From Pirellulaceae bacterium (lineage in GTDB: Bacteria > Planctomycetota > Planctomycetia > Pirellulales > Pirellulaceae): a DNA stretch of 64,000 nt. The stretch is taken from positions 337,621 to 401,620 of the forward strand of contig JAHBXS010000002.1 in NCBI GenBank assembly GCA_019636375.1, read 5' to 3'. The notes beneath the pieces are model-generated. The model ran no database searches, had not been told where the DNA came from, and saw only the letters and a list, made by a program, of their open reading frames with translations. Position numbers and translations under genes: made by a program. Every line of letters starts with the position of its first letter. The first letter of the stretch is position 1. Below are positions 35,953 to 45,655 of this stretch, piece after piece.

Positions 35953-36441
35953 TTAATTGCGGAACTTAATTTTTTCTACCAGTTTTTTGGTCGAGCCATC
36001 GGGGAGGACGCGACCGGAAACGCCTTCAATCGCCATGATTGTATAGCGATAACGTAGCGGTTTGTCGATGATGAACTCGACTTCGACTTCATTGGCCGTG
36101 GTCGGATCGCCGCTGGTGGCCAAAGTTTTTTCGACAAAGTTCGTGAGTTCCGAAAACATGTCGGGGCCATCAAAACGTTCTTGGACCAGCATATTATCGA
36201 CCTCGATCGCTGAGATATTGCGACCTTCGCCAGAACGCAGCGTCACCTGAATCAAATCGGGGATAACGTCGGTCGGGCTCCCTTGGGCCTCCAAAGGCAT
36301 TTTGATGTTGAAGTCTGTTTCTTGCGTGGTGATCTTAAAGGTAATAATAAAAAACGCCAACAGTTGGAACACGATATCGATCATCGCGGTCATGTTGAGG
36401 CGAGTGTCTTCTTTGCGGCTGAGGTCGCGGCGGAATTTCAT
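35953..36441 (-). CDS. ExbD/TolR-type biopolymer transport protein (second copy)
   Basis: A 162-residue single-pass inner-membrane protein with a large periplasmic domain. The membrane helix carries the family aspartate in LNMTAMIDIVFQLLAFFIITF (residues 15-35). The rest is a periplasmic beta/alpha domain. With ExbB-type subunits such proteins use the proton gradient to power envelope processes. The start is four bases after the stop of the first exbD, so translation is probably coupled. Two different ExbD copies suggest a hetero-oligomer. Confidence 0.9.
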   Translation of the reverse strand: MKFRRDLSRKEDTRLNMTAMIDIVFQLLAFFIITFKITTQETDFNIKMPLEAQGSPTDVIPDLIQVTLRSGEGRNISAIEVDNMLVQERFDGPDMFSELTNFVEKTLATSGDPTTANEVEVEFIIDKPLRYRYTIMAIEGVSGRVLPDGSTKKLVEKIKFRN

Positions 36442-36445
36442 CGTG

Positions 36446-36886
36446 TTACCTCTTTTCCTTGACCCGCAGTTGAAAGACCTCTAAGTCATTCTCTTGGCAT
36501 TTGGCCATTAGTCTTTGGAGGTCACCCGTTTGAGTGTCCTCGTGCCCCCGCAAAATCACCGTGATTTGTTGGGGCGATTTGCCTTCTCGTTGGGCTTGGT
36601 TGATTTCACGACTGAACAAGGGATTGAGCAAATCGATGTTCGCGATTTTGAGCCCGTCCATCAATACCGCCCCATCTTCATCGATGTTCAAAATAATTTT
36701 GTAGTCGAGAATGTCTTTCGGTGGCCGCGCGAGAGCACTTGTCGGCAACTTAATTTCTTCGCTGAGTTCCGATTCGGAAAAATTGATCAGAATCATGAAG
36801 AACGCGATCAACTGAAACGTCATGTCGATCATCGGGGTCAAATCCCCTTCGTCGGAGGCTCGGCGTTTTTTAACGGAAAACTTCAT
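36446..36886 (-). CDS. ExbD/TolR-type biopolymer transport protein (first copy)
   Basis: A 146-residue protein with a basic N-terminus (KFSVKKRRASDEGDL) and the membrane segment TPMIDMTFQLIAFFMILINF containing the conserved proton-carrying Asp. A periplasmic domain follows (YKIILNIDEDGAVLMDG; VILRGHEDTQTGDLQRLM). It lies 71 bases downstream of the ExbB-like gene and is the first of two ExbD genes. No TonB is near, so the target is not a classical TonB-dependent receptor system. Confidence 0.9.
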   Translation of the reverse strand: MKFSVKKRRASDEGDLTPMIDMTFQLIAFFMILINFSESELSEEIKLPTSALARPPKDILDYKIILNIDEDGAVLMDGLKIANIDLLNPLFSREINQAQREGKSPQQITVILRGHEDTQTGDLQRLMAKCQENDLEVFQLRVKEKR

Positions 36887-36957
36887 GGCGATGATCGAAA
36901 CGACGTGAAATGTTGGCTAACAAAAGAAGGCAACTTGAGCACTCGCATAAAATGACT

Positions 36958-37821
36958 TTAGGTCTTCAAAGATTCCGCACGCTTCTCACCGACTTTCTCA
37001 AACCGGCCCATCAGGTTGCCGCTGTTGATCCCCACTTCGAGTTCAAGTTGCTCGAAGCGGTTGCGGAGAATGTTGAACGCCGCGATGGCCGGGATGGCGA
37101 TTGCCAAGCCGACCAGGGTGGTGACCAACGCCTTGGAAATCCCGTCAGCCAATTTGTTGGGGTCAGGGGTGGCTCCCGCTGAAGTCGCGATAACGAAAAA
37201 CGCCGCAATCATCCCATGCACCGTTCCGAACAGCCCCACCATTGGCGCGATGTTGCCGATCAGTTGCAGATAACTCAGGCGATGTTGAATTTTCATGTTC
37301 TCTTCCATACCGACCTCTTGCATCGCTTCGATCGCATGGGCGTAGCTATTGGAAAGTTTTGCCAATCCGCTGGAGAGAACATTTCCCAGAAACGAACCGT
37401 CGGCCTTCGCCAACTCGTAGGCATCCTGGTATTTTTTCTCATCCAACAAGGACTCAAAGCCATCGATGAGTGCTTGGGGGCAAACGTAATCTCGACGAGC
37501 GGCTAAAGCGTTGATGATGATCAATCCCACCATCACGAACGAAAGTGCCAAAAACACCAAAATATAGCCCCACCCCAACGAGTCCACCAACCACTTGAGG
37601 AGGCTGACCTCTTGAGAAGCGGCGGGGCCTGCCTTAGGAGCTGGCGCGGCGGCTGGTACCGCGTCATCTTGGAATGCCGCAACCGTGGTCCCGAAGGCCG
37701 GCGTCTGAACCTTTGAAAAGCCAATCCATTGCAAGACGATGAATGAGCAAGTCACCAAAAATATTTTTGCCCAGATCGATTCGCGACAGCGAAAACAGAT
37801 GAATTTATCCCGACTGCTCAT
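36958..37821 (-). CDS. MotA/TolQ/ExbB proton channel family protein
   Basis: A 287-residue channel subunit with an added N-terminal hydrophobic segment (residues 18-40, possible signal peptide or extra helix) and an Ala/Pro linker (VPAAAPAPKAGPAASQ). The canonical TolQ/ExbB core follows: one helix near 80-108, then the paired helices IGNIAPMVGLFGTVHGMIAAFFVI and GISKALVTTLVGLAIAIPAIAAFNILR. It is encoded between TPR proteins and two ExbD genes, a cluster that recurs in planctomycetes and may energise an envelope machine. Confidence 0.92.
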   Translation of the reverse strand: MSSRDKFICFRCRESIWAKIFLVTCSFIVLQWIGFSKVQTPAFGTTVAAFQDDAVPAAAPAPKAGPAASQEVSLLKWLVDSLGWGYILVFLALSFVMVGLIIINALAARRDYVCPQALIDGFESLLDEKKYQDAYELAKADGSFLGNVLSSGLAKLSNSYAHAIEAMQEVGMEENMKIQHRLSYLQLIGNIAPMVGLFGTVHGMIAAFFVIATSAGATPDPNKLADGISKALVTTLVGLAIAIPAIAAFNILRNRFEQLELEVGINSGNLMGRFEKVGEKRAESLKT

Positions 37822-37939
37822 AAAATATGCCTTGTGCCTTGTCCTGTTCCTACAAAATTCTATTTAAGCTAAAAAACTAGTTTAGTTGCCTTTTGCTCGA
37901 TTTGCCAGTCAGGGACCGTGGTTTCACTGGGCAAGCCGA

Positions 37940-38974
37940 TCAGCGATTTAATTTGTTGTACCAAGCTGATCGCGGGTAAAGCCTGCGCAGCGTTTCCCGA
38001 GACTCCATCGCTTGATCGCTACGTTCCAATTGCGGCCAAACCTCGCGGGCCAGATAGTACAGAGCCTCGGCGTGAAACTCTCCGATGGGAAACAACAAAA
38101 CGGTATGCAAAAATTGAATTGCCGCAAGGTTCAAATTGCCACTCTTCAACTCGCAAATTCCCAGCACATTATAGGTCGCTGCGAACAGCTCTTGATTCTC
38201 GGAGCTTTCGCGCTGGATGATTGCCTCCGCACGTTTTCGAGCCTCGTCAACTTGGCCACTCAAGGCCAACGATTTGGCATACATAGGCTCGGCCAGCAAC
38301 TTCATTCGCGTTGCCGATTCGGACTTAAGACTCGTTCCTAAAACGGTTTGAAATCGTTGAGCGGCAGCCGCTGACTGGTCGATATTCATTAACGAAACAG
38401 CACTAAAATAGTTTCCACGGAGTTTAAACTCTTCGGATTGACTCGCGACCAATTGATCAAATTTAGCCACGGCCTCGCGATCGGCACCCAGCATCGTTTG
38501 CAACAGTCCCTGAAGTTCAACGATGGGATACAGTCGATAACTTTGGGAATAGCGATTGACGAATTCGTTGCACAAACTGAGGGCATCGTTGGGTACAGCC
38601 GTTCCACCGTAAAGTGCCGAATGACTTGTCCCATAGGCCCGCAGGAAATCGAGTTCCTGCTCAATGACCTTCGACGAAACGCGGTCGGTGATTTTATTGA
38701 GTTCGCTGAGCCCGTCGTCGAAGCGAGAATCGTCAAAGCGCCGCCGAGCGGTCTTCATTTCTGACGGTTCGCCATCAATGGCGATCGCACGAATGTTGTC
38801 GGCGGGAATCTGCTCATTTTCCAAGACCAGTGTATCTGGAGTAGTACTTCGAAACTCCCCGCGAGCCTTCTTCGTACCTTGTTTGAGGTCAACGTCAAGC
38901 CGTTGAGACCATCCGCAGTTGGCAACAAGCAACCACGCTAAAAGACATGTAATGATTCGAAGTTTGTTCAGCAT
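37940..38974 (-). CDS. Secreted TPR-containing protein of the ExbBD cluster
   Basis: A 344-residue protein with a signal peptide (LRIITCLLAWLLVANCGWS). The N-terminal part, RLDVDLKQGTKKARGEFRSTTPDTLVLENEQIPADNIRAI, looks like a small SH3-like barrel as in other planctomycete proteins. The rest is helical repeat of TPR type, with clear pairs at FDQLVASQSEEFKLRGNYFSAV and ELFAATYNVLGICELKSGN. It probably acts in the periplasm with the ExbB/ExbD complex encoded just downstream. Confidence 0.8.
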   Translation of the reverse strand: MLNKLRIITCLLAWLLVANCGWSQRLDVDLKQGTKKARGEFRSTTPDTLVLENEQIPADNIRAIAIDGEPSEMKTARRRFDDSRFDDGLSELNKITDRVSSKVIEQELDFLRAYGTSHSALYGGTAVPNDALSLCNEFVNRYSQSYRLYPIVELQGLLQTMLGADREAVAKFDQLVASQSEEFKLRGNYFSAVSLMNIDQSAAAAQRFQTVLGTSLKSESATRMKLLAEPMYAKSLALSGQVDEARKRAEAIIQRESSENQELFAATYNVLGICELKSGNLNLAAIQFLHTVLLFPIGEFHAEALYYLAREVWPQLERSDQAMESRETLRRLYPRSAWYNKLNR

Positions 38975-39055
38975 TTCATTCGGTTTCCGAAATGGTTTTT
39001 GGATGATTTTTTATAAACGAATTTTTGTTGGCCCTTGCACAATCAGCCGGTGAGA

Positions 39056-42000
39056 TCATTTGGATGCGGCAGGCAAGCGACGCTCCAACTCTTCATAACG
39101 GGATTTGAACTGAGGGCCGCCCAGTTCAGGATCGCGGGTGCGGGAATTGGACAATTCCTTGCGAGCGGCTTCGATGGCTTCCTTGCGGTCAAATGCCAGG
39201 CCATATTCAATCTGAGACTCCACCAATCCGAGCGTCGCTTCGTGGAATTGCGAGATGAATTGGTCCTTGCCGCGCAGTTGGGAATAAATGGCCCGCCAGC
39301 CCCAAATCAGGTTTGTTTTTCGTTTTGTTTTTTCGTCGGTCTTAGGCATGGCTCCCATCATCGCCTCTTCAAGAGCCCTTGACCGGTTGGCGAATTTGCC
39401 CCAATTGGTCAGGGTTCTCGCGGCGCTCATCTGAATACGCAGACTGCTTGTTTCGGCCAAAATGTCGGCAAAAAGTTTGATGGAATCTTCGTAACTTCCG
39501 ATCCCCGCCAACGCTAACGCACGACGGTGTTTCAATTCCAAACGAACATCGTTGGCCGGTTGATCGAGTTGAGTCAAATCGCTGGCGAGAGCTCGTTCGT
39601 AGGTCTGGGCTGCCTTTCGATAAATTTCGATCGCTGTGTCGGAAGGTTTCGCTCGACCGGCCAAGGAGTCCGCGGTATCCAGCATCGTATTTGCTGCCCA
39701 AATCAAGGTTCGCGAATCGGCAGCAGAGTTGGCCAAGGATTCTAAGAACAGACTCAAGTTGTATGCGAGATTTCTTTTTTCGGCATCATCCTTCATCCTC
39801 GCGAATTGTTCAGTCAACTCGTTAGCGATCAATCCGTAAATCGCGGCCATTTGTCGAGAAGCATCTTGAGCGTCGCTTTCGGCCAGCACTTGATTGAGCG
39901 CATTAATGACCCCCTGCGTCTTGGTGATCCATTGTTGCGAATCGGTCCCCTTGCTGAGCGAGGCCAAATAAACGTTGATCGCCGATCGATAAGTGCTTTG
40001 CTGGAAAATCCGAGCGTTGGGCGAATCAAAGATGGCCGGATGTTTTTGTTTTATAAAGTCGAGTGGAGCGATTTCGGCGTCTTCGAGTTGCTGGACCGCT
40101 TTCTCGACCTCTCCAAGTTCAAGCAAGGCATCGACGAGAGAAACCGCTGCGTAGCAATTGTCGAAAGTCGCATTGTCGCGGGTGACTTCGCTGAGGCCCG
40201 CTTGGAAATCGCGGACGAACTCGGCGACTTGCTCACGCAACTCGTCAGCGCGAGCATTTTGCTCGTCGCTGGACATCGCCCGCTTTGATTTCTTGTAGTC
40301 GAACCATTTGTTTTGGGTGAGCCGCAGTCCCACCGCGTCGCGAGCCCCTGAAGCTTGTGAGAGGCGCGTCGAGTATTTTTTCACCATCGCCTCGTCGTTT
40401 TCGAGCATCCCCATGCGGACCATCACCATCGCCGCCTGATCGGCCTCGGGTGTTCCCGACCAAATACGCACGATTCGTTCAGACAATTCGATGAGTTTTT
40501 GTCGTTCGTGTTGGCGCTGCTCGGCAGGTGCCGCTTCGTACATTTTGGCGTAAGACCGCACGGCCAGACCAGCGGCCTGGCGTGTCCACTCCACCGTGGG
40601 ACGATGATGAAGCAAAAATTCACCGATGACCGTCGGTTCATGCAGACGGTCTTGAACATAGTAGGCGTAGGCTTGCAAGTATCGCAAATGGTTTTGGTCC
40701 TCCGGCCCGAGCTCACTTCCCCCCAAACGCATTGCTTGTTCGATCGACAGCAGGGTCGCACGGGCCGCTTGATTCAGTTCTTTTCGGGCCTCATTGAGTT
40801 GCGTTTCGACGGGCCCTTTTTCGTCTGGCTTGGCCGCTGCAAGGACCTGTGTTAGTCGAGTGACTTCGGTGTTCTTCGAGTCTAGTTCGATCGCGGCGTC
40901 CAAAGCATTTTCCTTGGCTTCGGAAAAAGTCGCCGCCTCCGCGACCTCAACATCGTTGTCATTGAACGAAATATTCCATTCACTCAAGACACGTCGAGCC
41001 TGATCGCGAACATCGCCCCGTGATCGAGCGGCTCGCTTGGCCAACACGGCTGCTTGACTCTTCCAACGATTGATGTCCGATCCCGTAGCTGATCCAGACT
41101 CGCGAGCGGCATCGGCCTTGTGGTGGTAGGCGAGTCCCAATTCAAGCTGGATTTTCGCCCAATCTTCCTCGCGCTGTTCGGCCTTTGTCAAACTCGCCAC
41201 CATCGGATCTAAGGCATCTATGACTTTGGCATAAGGATAGGGTGAAAGCTTCGGCCAAACTTCCAGGCCCACCATAGCTGCTGCCTTGCGGGTCAGTCGA
41301 AATTGGGGCACATTGTCGAGCCTGAAGATTCGTTCGAGCCTCTTTATCCCTTCTTCAGGATTCCCCATCAAATTCAGGCAACTTGCCGCATTAAGCACCG
41401 CATCAATGCTGATCCCATACTGCGAGTAGTCATCAGCAAGGCCATCGAACTCTGCCACGGCGGCCTCTAAAAGTTGCCGTCGTGAAGGATCGGCGAGGGG
41501 AAGTGTCTGAGCCGAATACAGTTTGATCTGTGGTGATTTGAGGAGAATCTGCGTATAGGTTTCGCGACGTTGGCGGAGTTCACCGGCGTAGCGAGGGTTT
41601 TGCTTGGCGGCCTCGGTGAGTTTTTCCAACTCGGTTTTCATCGACAGCCGGACCTTGTCGTACAACTCGATGCATTCCAGAAACAGTTTTCGAGCTGCCG
41701 CCTGTTTCTCGTCCTTTTCGTCTTGGGTGACACGATCAGACTCGGCCAAAGTCAAAAAACTGCGGGCTTTGAAAAATTTCAAATTGGCCAATGTCTCATT
41801 AGCTGAAGTAATCAACTCCGAATTCGAACTCGCCTTCGCAGTGAACTCGGACAAAATTCCTTCAGCTTTGGCAATTCGCTCCAAACGCAAATTTGTGTTG
41901 CGTGTCGTCGGGAGACTTTGGATCAGGTTCTCGGCCCGTTCCAGCGGAATCCGCTCGCGAAAGGCGCTGTCGGCGAGAGGACTGGTGGACATCTCTTCCA

Positions 42001-42142
42001 GGTAAATATCAGCCAGATCATAGAAACCTCTCATACGGAGGGCTTGCAGGAAGTCACGAATGGGCTCCTCAGCTCGCGCCGATCCAAACGCCGATCCAAC
42101 CCAGACGGCCAAGAGCGTTAGAATTTTTCCCCAATTCCCCAT
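39056..42142 (-). CDS. Large secreted helical-repeat (TPR-like) protein, first gene of the ExbBD operon
   Basis: A 1028-residue protein with a signal peptide (ILTLLAVWVGSAFGSARA) and almost entirely alpha-helical repeats, many of TPR type (for example ALALAGIGSYEDSIKLFADILAET near the end; GISIDAVLNAASCLNLMGNPEEGIKRLERIF in the first half). It should form a long superhelical scaffold in the periplasm. It opens the leftward operon: this gene, a smaller TPR protein, ExbB, ExbD, ExbD, TIM-barrel protein. The link to proton-driven complexes suggests a transport or gliding-type envelope function, which is inference. Confidence 0.8.
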   Translation of the reverse strand: MGNWGKILTLLAVWVGSAFGSARAEEPIRDFLQALRMRGFYDLADIYLEEMSTSPLADSAFRERIPLERAENLIQSLPTTRNTNLRLERIAKAEGILSEFTAKASSNSELITSANETLANLKFFKARSFLTLAESDRVTQDEKDEKQAAARKLFLECIELYDKVRLSMKTELEKLTEAAKQNPRYAGELRQRRETYTQILLKSPQIKLYSAQTLPLADPSRRQLLEAAVAEFDGLADDYSQYGISIDAVLNAASCLNLMGNPEEGIKRLERIFRLDNVPQFRLTRKAAAMVGLEVWPKLSPYPYAKVIDALDPMVASLTKAEQREEDWAKIQLELGLAYHHKADAARESGSATGSDINRWKSQAAVLAKRAARSRGDVRDQARRVLSEWNISFNDNDVEVAEAATFSEAKENALDAAIELDSKNTEVTRLTQVLAAAKPDEKGPVETQLNEARKELNQAARATLLSIEQAMRLGGSELGPEDQNHLRYLQAYAYYVQDRLHEPTVIGEFLLHHRPTVEWTRQAAGLAVRSYAKMYEAAPAEQRQHERQKLIELSERIVRIWSGTPEADQAAMVMVRMGMLENDEAMVKKYSTRLSQASGARDAVGLRLTQNKWFDYKKSKRAMSSDEQNARADELREQVAEFVRDFQAGLSEVTRDNATFDNCYAAVSLVDALLELGEVEKAVQQLEDAEIAPLDFIKQKHPAIFDSPNARIFQQSTYRSAINVYLASLSKGTDSQQWITKTQGVINALNQVLAESDAQDASRQMAAIYGLIANELTEQFARMKDDAEKRNLAYNLSLFLESLANSAADSRTLIWAANTMLDTADSLAGRAKPSDTAIEIYRKAAQTYERALASDLTQLDQPANDVRLELKHRRALALAGIGSYEDSIKLFADILAETSSLRIQMSAARTLTNWGKFANRSRALEEAMMGAMPKTDEKTKRKTNLIWGWRAIYSQLRGKDQFISQFHEATLGLVESQIEYGLAFDRKEAIEAARKELSNSRTRDPELGGPQFKSRYEELERRLPAASK

Positions 42143-42393
42143 CAGCGTTCCGCCTCTAAAGTTCCTTAAATCTTTGGTCTTTGCATATTATTGCAGAATT
42201 CAATCAGTTTGCGAGCGACGGACCCGATTTTTTTGAGAACAGCAGCAATATCAACAGAAATCGCGGGCAGAACAAATCTTCATTTCGTAGGTTATTCCAC
42301 GGTGAACGCCTCGACCGTAAGTGTCCTTTGAAAGACATGAAATTTCAGCCCCCCATTGGGTCGCCAGGGCTGAACTTTTGAGAGCTGATGTCC

Positions 42394-42399
42394 TATAAT
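42394..42399 (+). promoter_or_regulatory. Consensus -10 box seven bases before an ATG
   Basis: TATAAT is followed by seven bases and then ATG at 42407. CTGAAC at 42370-42375 gives a 3/6 match to -35 with 18-base spacing. A leaderless transcript is predicted. Confidence 0.45.
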
Positions 42400-42406
42400 A
42401 GCGAGT

Positions 42407-44011
42407 ATGGAACGCATTGAAATTCAATCCGATGAAGATTCTCAAAACATCTTCGATCGACGACCGATTGTCCAATCTGCGGACACTTCTCCGAAGACGG
42501 CTTGGCGCAAGCTCATTTCTTTGCTGATCTCATTAGTGCTGGTGGTGGTCCTGATGGGCGAAGCGAGCAAGCCTGAGAATTGGCTCTGGATGGGATTTAA
42601 TCGAGACGGGAAGCTACCAGCTCAGAAAACGGACTCCGCTTCTCCTATGGTTCCAAAAAAGAGCGGGGGCACTGGCTCGGAAGAAAACAGCGACTCACGA
42701 ACCCTCTCCATCCGCATGACCCGTGATGAGTCCGGAGAAATGGAGCCCGCAGCCGCTGCGGATTCTAAACCGGATCGGCAACCTCAAGACCCATCCGCCG
42801 CTCGCCAAGAAACCGAGGGGACCAAAGACTCCGAATCGCCGCTGCCTTCAGAATCGACATCCCTCGTACAACCTCAGGATGCCGAAGAAGCGACTGCCGA
42901 ACAGCGCGGCGAGGCGTCCAGCACGCCTCCAGGTTCATTGCGCGCGGCACGGCAATTTTGGGGGACGGTTTTTACTGCGCTCTCTAATCAGGACAAGCGA
43001 CGATTGACAAGTCTGATTTTCGATTTGAAGAAAGGCGCTCACTACGATCAGAAATCCGCTCAGAGCATGCTTGAAATGCTCGACCAACTTGACGCCGCAG
43101 CTCAGTCTCGGTCTTTGACAATCTTGCAGTCTTTGACTGGCTCCGATTCCCAGACAGCCGACCATACCGCCGAAATTTTGCGGGAGTGGAACCAGGAGTT
43201 GCTCCCCTATTTGCGCGGGACCATCACCAAGGACCTTTCCACGATGGACGTTGAACAGGCCGAACTCGCCGTCTGGGAATCGCACATTGAGTCGGCGGCA
43301 TTAAGCGTGGTACGCGATCTTTCGGAGGTTCATCGACCGGAGGAAGGAGCGGCTTGGATCGTGAATTGGATGCGATTGCTCAAAGACCCCTCATTGAACT
43401 TTAAGTCGGTAACCATCGCCGACCTCAATCGCCAACCTGAAGCGTTTCGCGGCCAACCGGTGACTCTGACTGGAACCTGCGTGGGGATTGAACGTCTCAA
43501 CCTCATCAATCCTTATCTTGGCACCGACACTTATTACATTCTGTGGATCAATCCTGGCGATGGAGATCGAAACGTCTTCTGTACTTACACGCTCAAGTTG
43601 CCAGAAGGAATCGATCCTCCAACCGAAACCTTTGCCAAGGCGAATTTTGATGTGCGTATAAAAGGGGTCTTTCATAAAAACCGCAGTTACACGGGCAGCG
43701 AAGGCCAGATCGAAACCTGCCCCTTGGTTTTGGCGGAGCAGGCCACAATCATTTTCCGACCCGTCGTGGAGGATTCGTTGCGAATGCCCGCCTGGTTCCT
43801 TCCGCTGATGGGCGTCATTCTCTTTACCGCAGCCCTGGCGGCTTTGTTCAGCGTTTACCGATCAACACAACACAAGACTTACCCTCCCGGGCGTGGTTAC
43901 TCTCGTCTGCGTCTGGGAGATGATTTGGATGATTTGCAAAACGATCCGTCGATTCAGACCCCTCAAGAACGGTTGGCTGAATTCGAAAAACGAGCCCATC
44001 AGGATGAGTAG
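42407..44011 (+). CDS. Membrane protein with periplasmic OB-like domain, first of a pair
   Basis: A 534-residue protein of unknown function. The N-terminal membrane helix (about 35-50) is followed by a long low-complexity region rich in Ser, Glu, Pro and Gln (to about residue 180), a helical part, then a beta-rich domain opening ADLNRQPEAFRGQPVTLTGT that looks like an OB fold (about 335-460). A second membrane helix (WFLPLMGVILFTAALAALF) lies near the C-terminus. It overlaps the next gene by eight bases and shares its domain plan, so the two probably form one complex. Confidence 0.7.
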   Translation: MERIEIQSDEDSQNIFDRRPIVQSADTSPKTAWRKLISLLISLVLVVVLMGEASKPENWLWMGFNRDGKLPAQKTDSASPMVPKKSGGTGSEENSDSRTLSIRMTRDESGEMEPAAAADSKPDRQPQDPSAARQETEGTKDSESPLPSESTSLVQPQDAEEATAEQRGEASSTPPGSLRAARQFWGTVFTALSNQDKRRLTSLIFDLKKGAHYDQKSAQSMLEMLDQLDAAAQSRSLTILQSLTGSDSQTADHTAEILREWNQELLPYLRGTITKDLSTMDVEQAELAVWESHIESAALSVVRDLSEVHRPEEGAAWIVNWMRLLKDPSLNFKSVTIADLNRQPEAFRGQPVTLTGTCVGIERLNLINPYLGTDTYYILWINPGDGDRNVFCTYTLKLPEGIDPPTETFAKANFDVRIKGVFHKNRSYTGSEGQIETCPLVLAEQATIIFRPVVEDSLRMPAWFLPLMGVILFTAALAALFSVYRSTQHKTYPPGRGYSRLRLGDDLDDLQNDPSIQTPQERLAEFEKRAHQDE

Positions 44012-45407
44012 TGTGAAGCAGCCATCTTCAAAAACGAACTTTCGTTGTCCGCAAAACTACGTCTGGAAACCGTCAACGCATCGCATGTTGCTCATTGCCT
44101 TCGCCCTAATGGCGGTTGGGGTGATTTCTCAATCGGAACTTGACTCATGTCATGCGTTCCATCAGGACCCTGATGATGCGGCAGCTTTGTCCGGCTTTGG
44201 GCCTGCCGAAGCGCAATCGCTAATCGATCGCCCCGTACTGGCAGCAGAAGACGAGCGAGTATTCCGCCTGTTTTATCGACTCCTCAAACTCAGCGACCAG
44301 AAACTCGAACAAACCGGCGCCGAAAAACAACAGCTTGCTTGGCTGGCAACCAGCGTCGGCCGCTCACAATTTCAATTGCTTAAAATTAGCGGGACAGTTG
44401 TCAGCGCCCGGCAATTTAAATCGCCATCACAAAACGCAGAAGATTTCGCTCAATACTATCGCCTTGAATTGCGTGACGAGTCAGGCGGGACTGCTGTTTT
44501 GTTTTCATTGAACTGCCCAGAGGCTTGGCTTAAAGCCCAAAACCTGGCGGAACCGGTTGACTTTACAGGTTTTTTCTTGGGCCAAGCCCAACTCTCCGAA
44601 TCAAGTCCTCCTGTTCTCGTATTCGTTGGAAAACGTGTCTTCTGGTCACCGCAAATCTCCGGTGCTACCACCTTCGATCCGGGCTACCAGAAGTTGGCTG
44701 GAGTCGGTTTTAATTTGGCTCTGTTGAGCGAGATTGATCGTCATAATCGTCGTCCCCTTTCGGCAAGTGAGGGCCATGCGTTTGATCAAATGCACAATGC
44801 CGTTTCAGCAATCGCCGCTGAAAGTCAAAAGGCAAATGAAGAAGCATCCATCACCGGAGCCGACCTATTCGACCTAGTTCGTCGCCCCCAACAACGGGCT
44901 GGAGACCTCGTTTCCTTGCGAGGAAAAGTCGTTAAGGTCACCCCGATTTTTAACACAGGTGATCAGGTTGGGGACCGGAATATTCGACCGGCGTATTACC
45001 AAGTCGAATTGAGTATTCCACTTGGAGAAACCAAAATCTCGATCGACTTTGACAGCGGCGAGCAGCTTTTGTTTCAAAGTCAGTTTCCATGTACTGTTGT
45101 TGTACCTACCGTTCTCGGAGATCCAACCAACCTGACCAGGAATACTATTGATGTCAGTGGAATTATGTACCGTTTTTGGAATTACGAGTCGGTATTTGCT
45201 AAGCAACAGGGGGTCCAAGCCGGTCAAATCGCTCCCTTGGTGATGGCGACTAATTTGGAAGTGGTCCCCATTGCCGAGCCCGCAGGCAACTTCATCCTCT
45301 GGGTTATCTTGTCGTTGCTCATGATCATCGGAATGCTGGCTTGGTTTCTCCGCCCGCGTAGTATCCTGCGTCGAGGTTTTGACAAGTCAGACGGTCGTGG
45401 TCGCTAG
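44004..45407 (+). CDS. Membrane protein with OB-like domains, second of a pair
   Basis: A 467-residue protein from the ATG at 44004; its first bases overlap the stop of the upstream gene (ATGAGTAG), which indicates translational coupling. A signal or anchor helix (MLLIAFALMAVGVISQSE) lies near residue 30. Two regions look like OB folds: ISGTVVSARQF onward and LVSLRGKVVKVTPIF onward; a C-terminal helix (FILWVILSLLMIIGMLAWFL) ends in a basic tail. The plan mirrors the upstream protein. Function is unknown. Confidence 0.7.
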   Translation: MSSVKQPSSKTNFRCPQNYVWKPSTHRMLLIAFALMAVGVISQSELDSCHAFHQDPDDAAALSGFGPAEAQSLIDRPVLAAEDERVFRLFYRLLKLSDQKLEQTGAEKQQLAWLATSVGRSQFQLLKISGTVVSARQFKSPSQNAEDFAQYYRLELRDESGGTAVLFSLNCPEAWLKAQNLAEPVDFTGFFLGQAQLSESSPPVLVFVGKRVFWSPQISGATTFDPGYQKLAGVGFNLALLSEIDRHNRRPLSASEGHAFDQMHNAVSAIAAESQKANEEASITGADLFDLVRRPQQRAGDLVSLRGKVVKVTPIFNTGDQVGDRNIRPAYYQVELSIPLGETKISIDFDSGEQLLFQSQFPCTVVVPTVLGDPTNLTRNTIDVSGIMYRFWNYESVFAKQQGVQAGQIAPLVMATNLEVVPIAEPAGNFILWVILSLLMIIGMLAWFLRPRSILRRGFDKSDGRGR

Positions 45408-45584
45408 ACTGAGGCGACGTCAAATAACGCCCGCGAAGTCACAAGACATGAAACAGCGATCAGTTCACATGCTTGTGCAATGGGCTTGTATTCCGAAAAA
45501 AAGCTATCCCGCTTCGAGCGATTGAGCCTCGACCATTCTGCCCTGTTTCCGTGTGCGAGCATTGCCGAATCGCAAACTGGACTT

Positions 45585-45618
45585 TAAAAAAAGCCCGGCA
45601 TTAACAGGAATGCCGGGC
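45585..45618 (-). terminator. Intrinsic terminator
   Basis: A perfect 10-bp stem (GCCCGGCATT/AATGCCGGGC, loop of six bases) is followed on the minus strand by seven T. It lies 38 bases after the stop of the leftward gene ending at 45656 and ends the 47.8-45.7 kb transcript. Confidence 0.85.
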
Positions 45619-45655
45619 GATTGAATGGCTCACCGTTTTACTCTCGACGAGAGAT

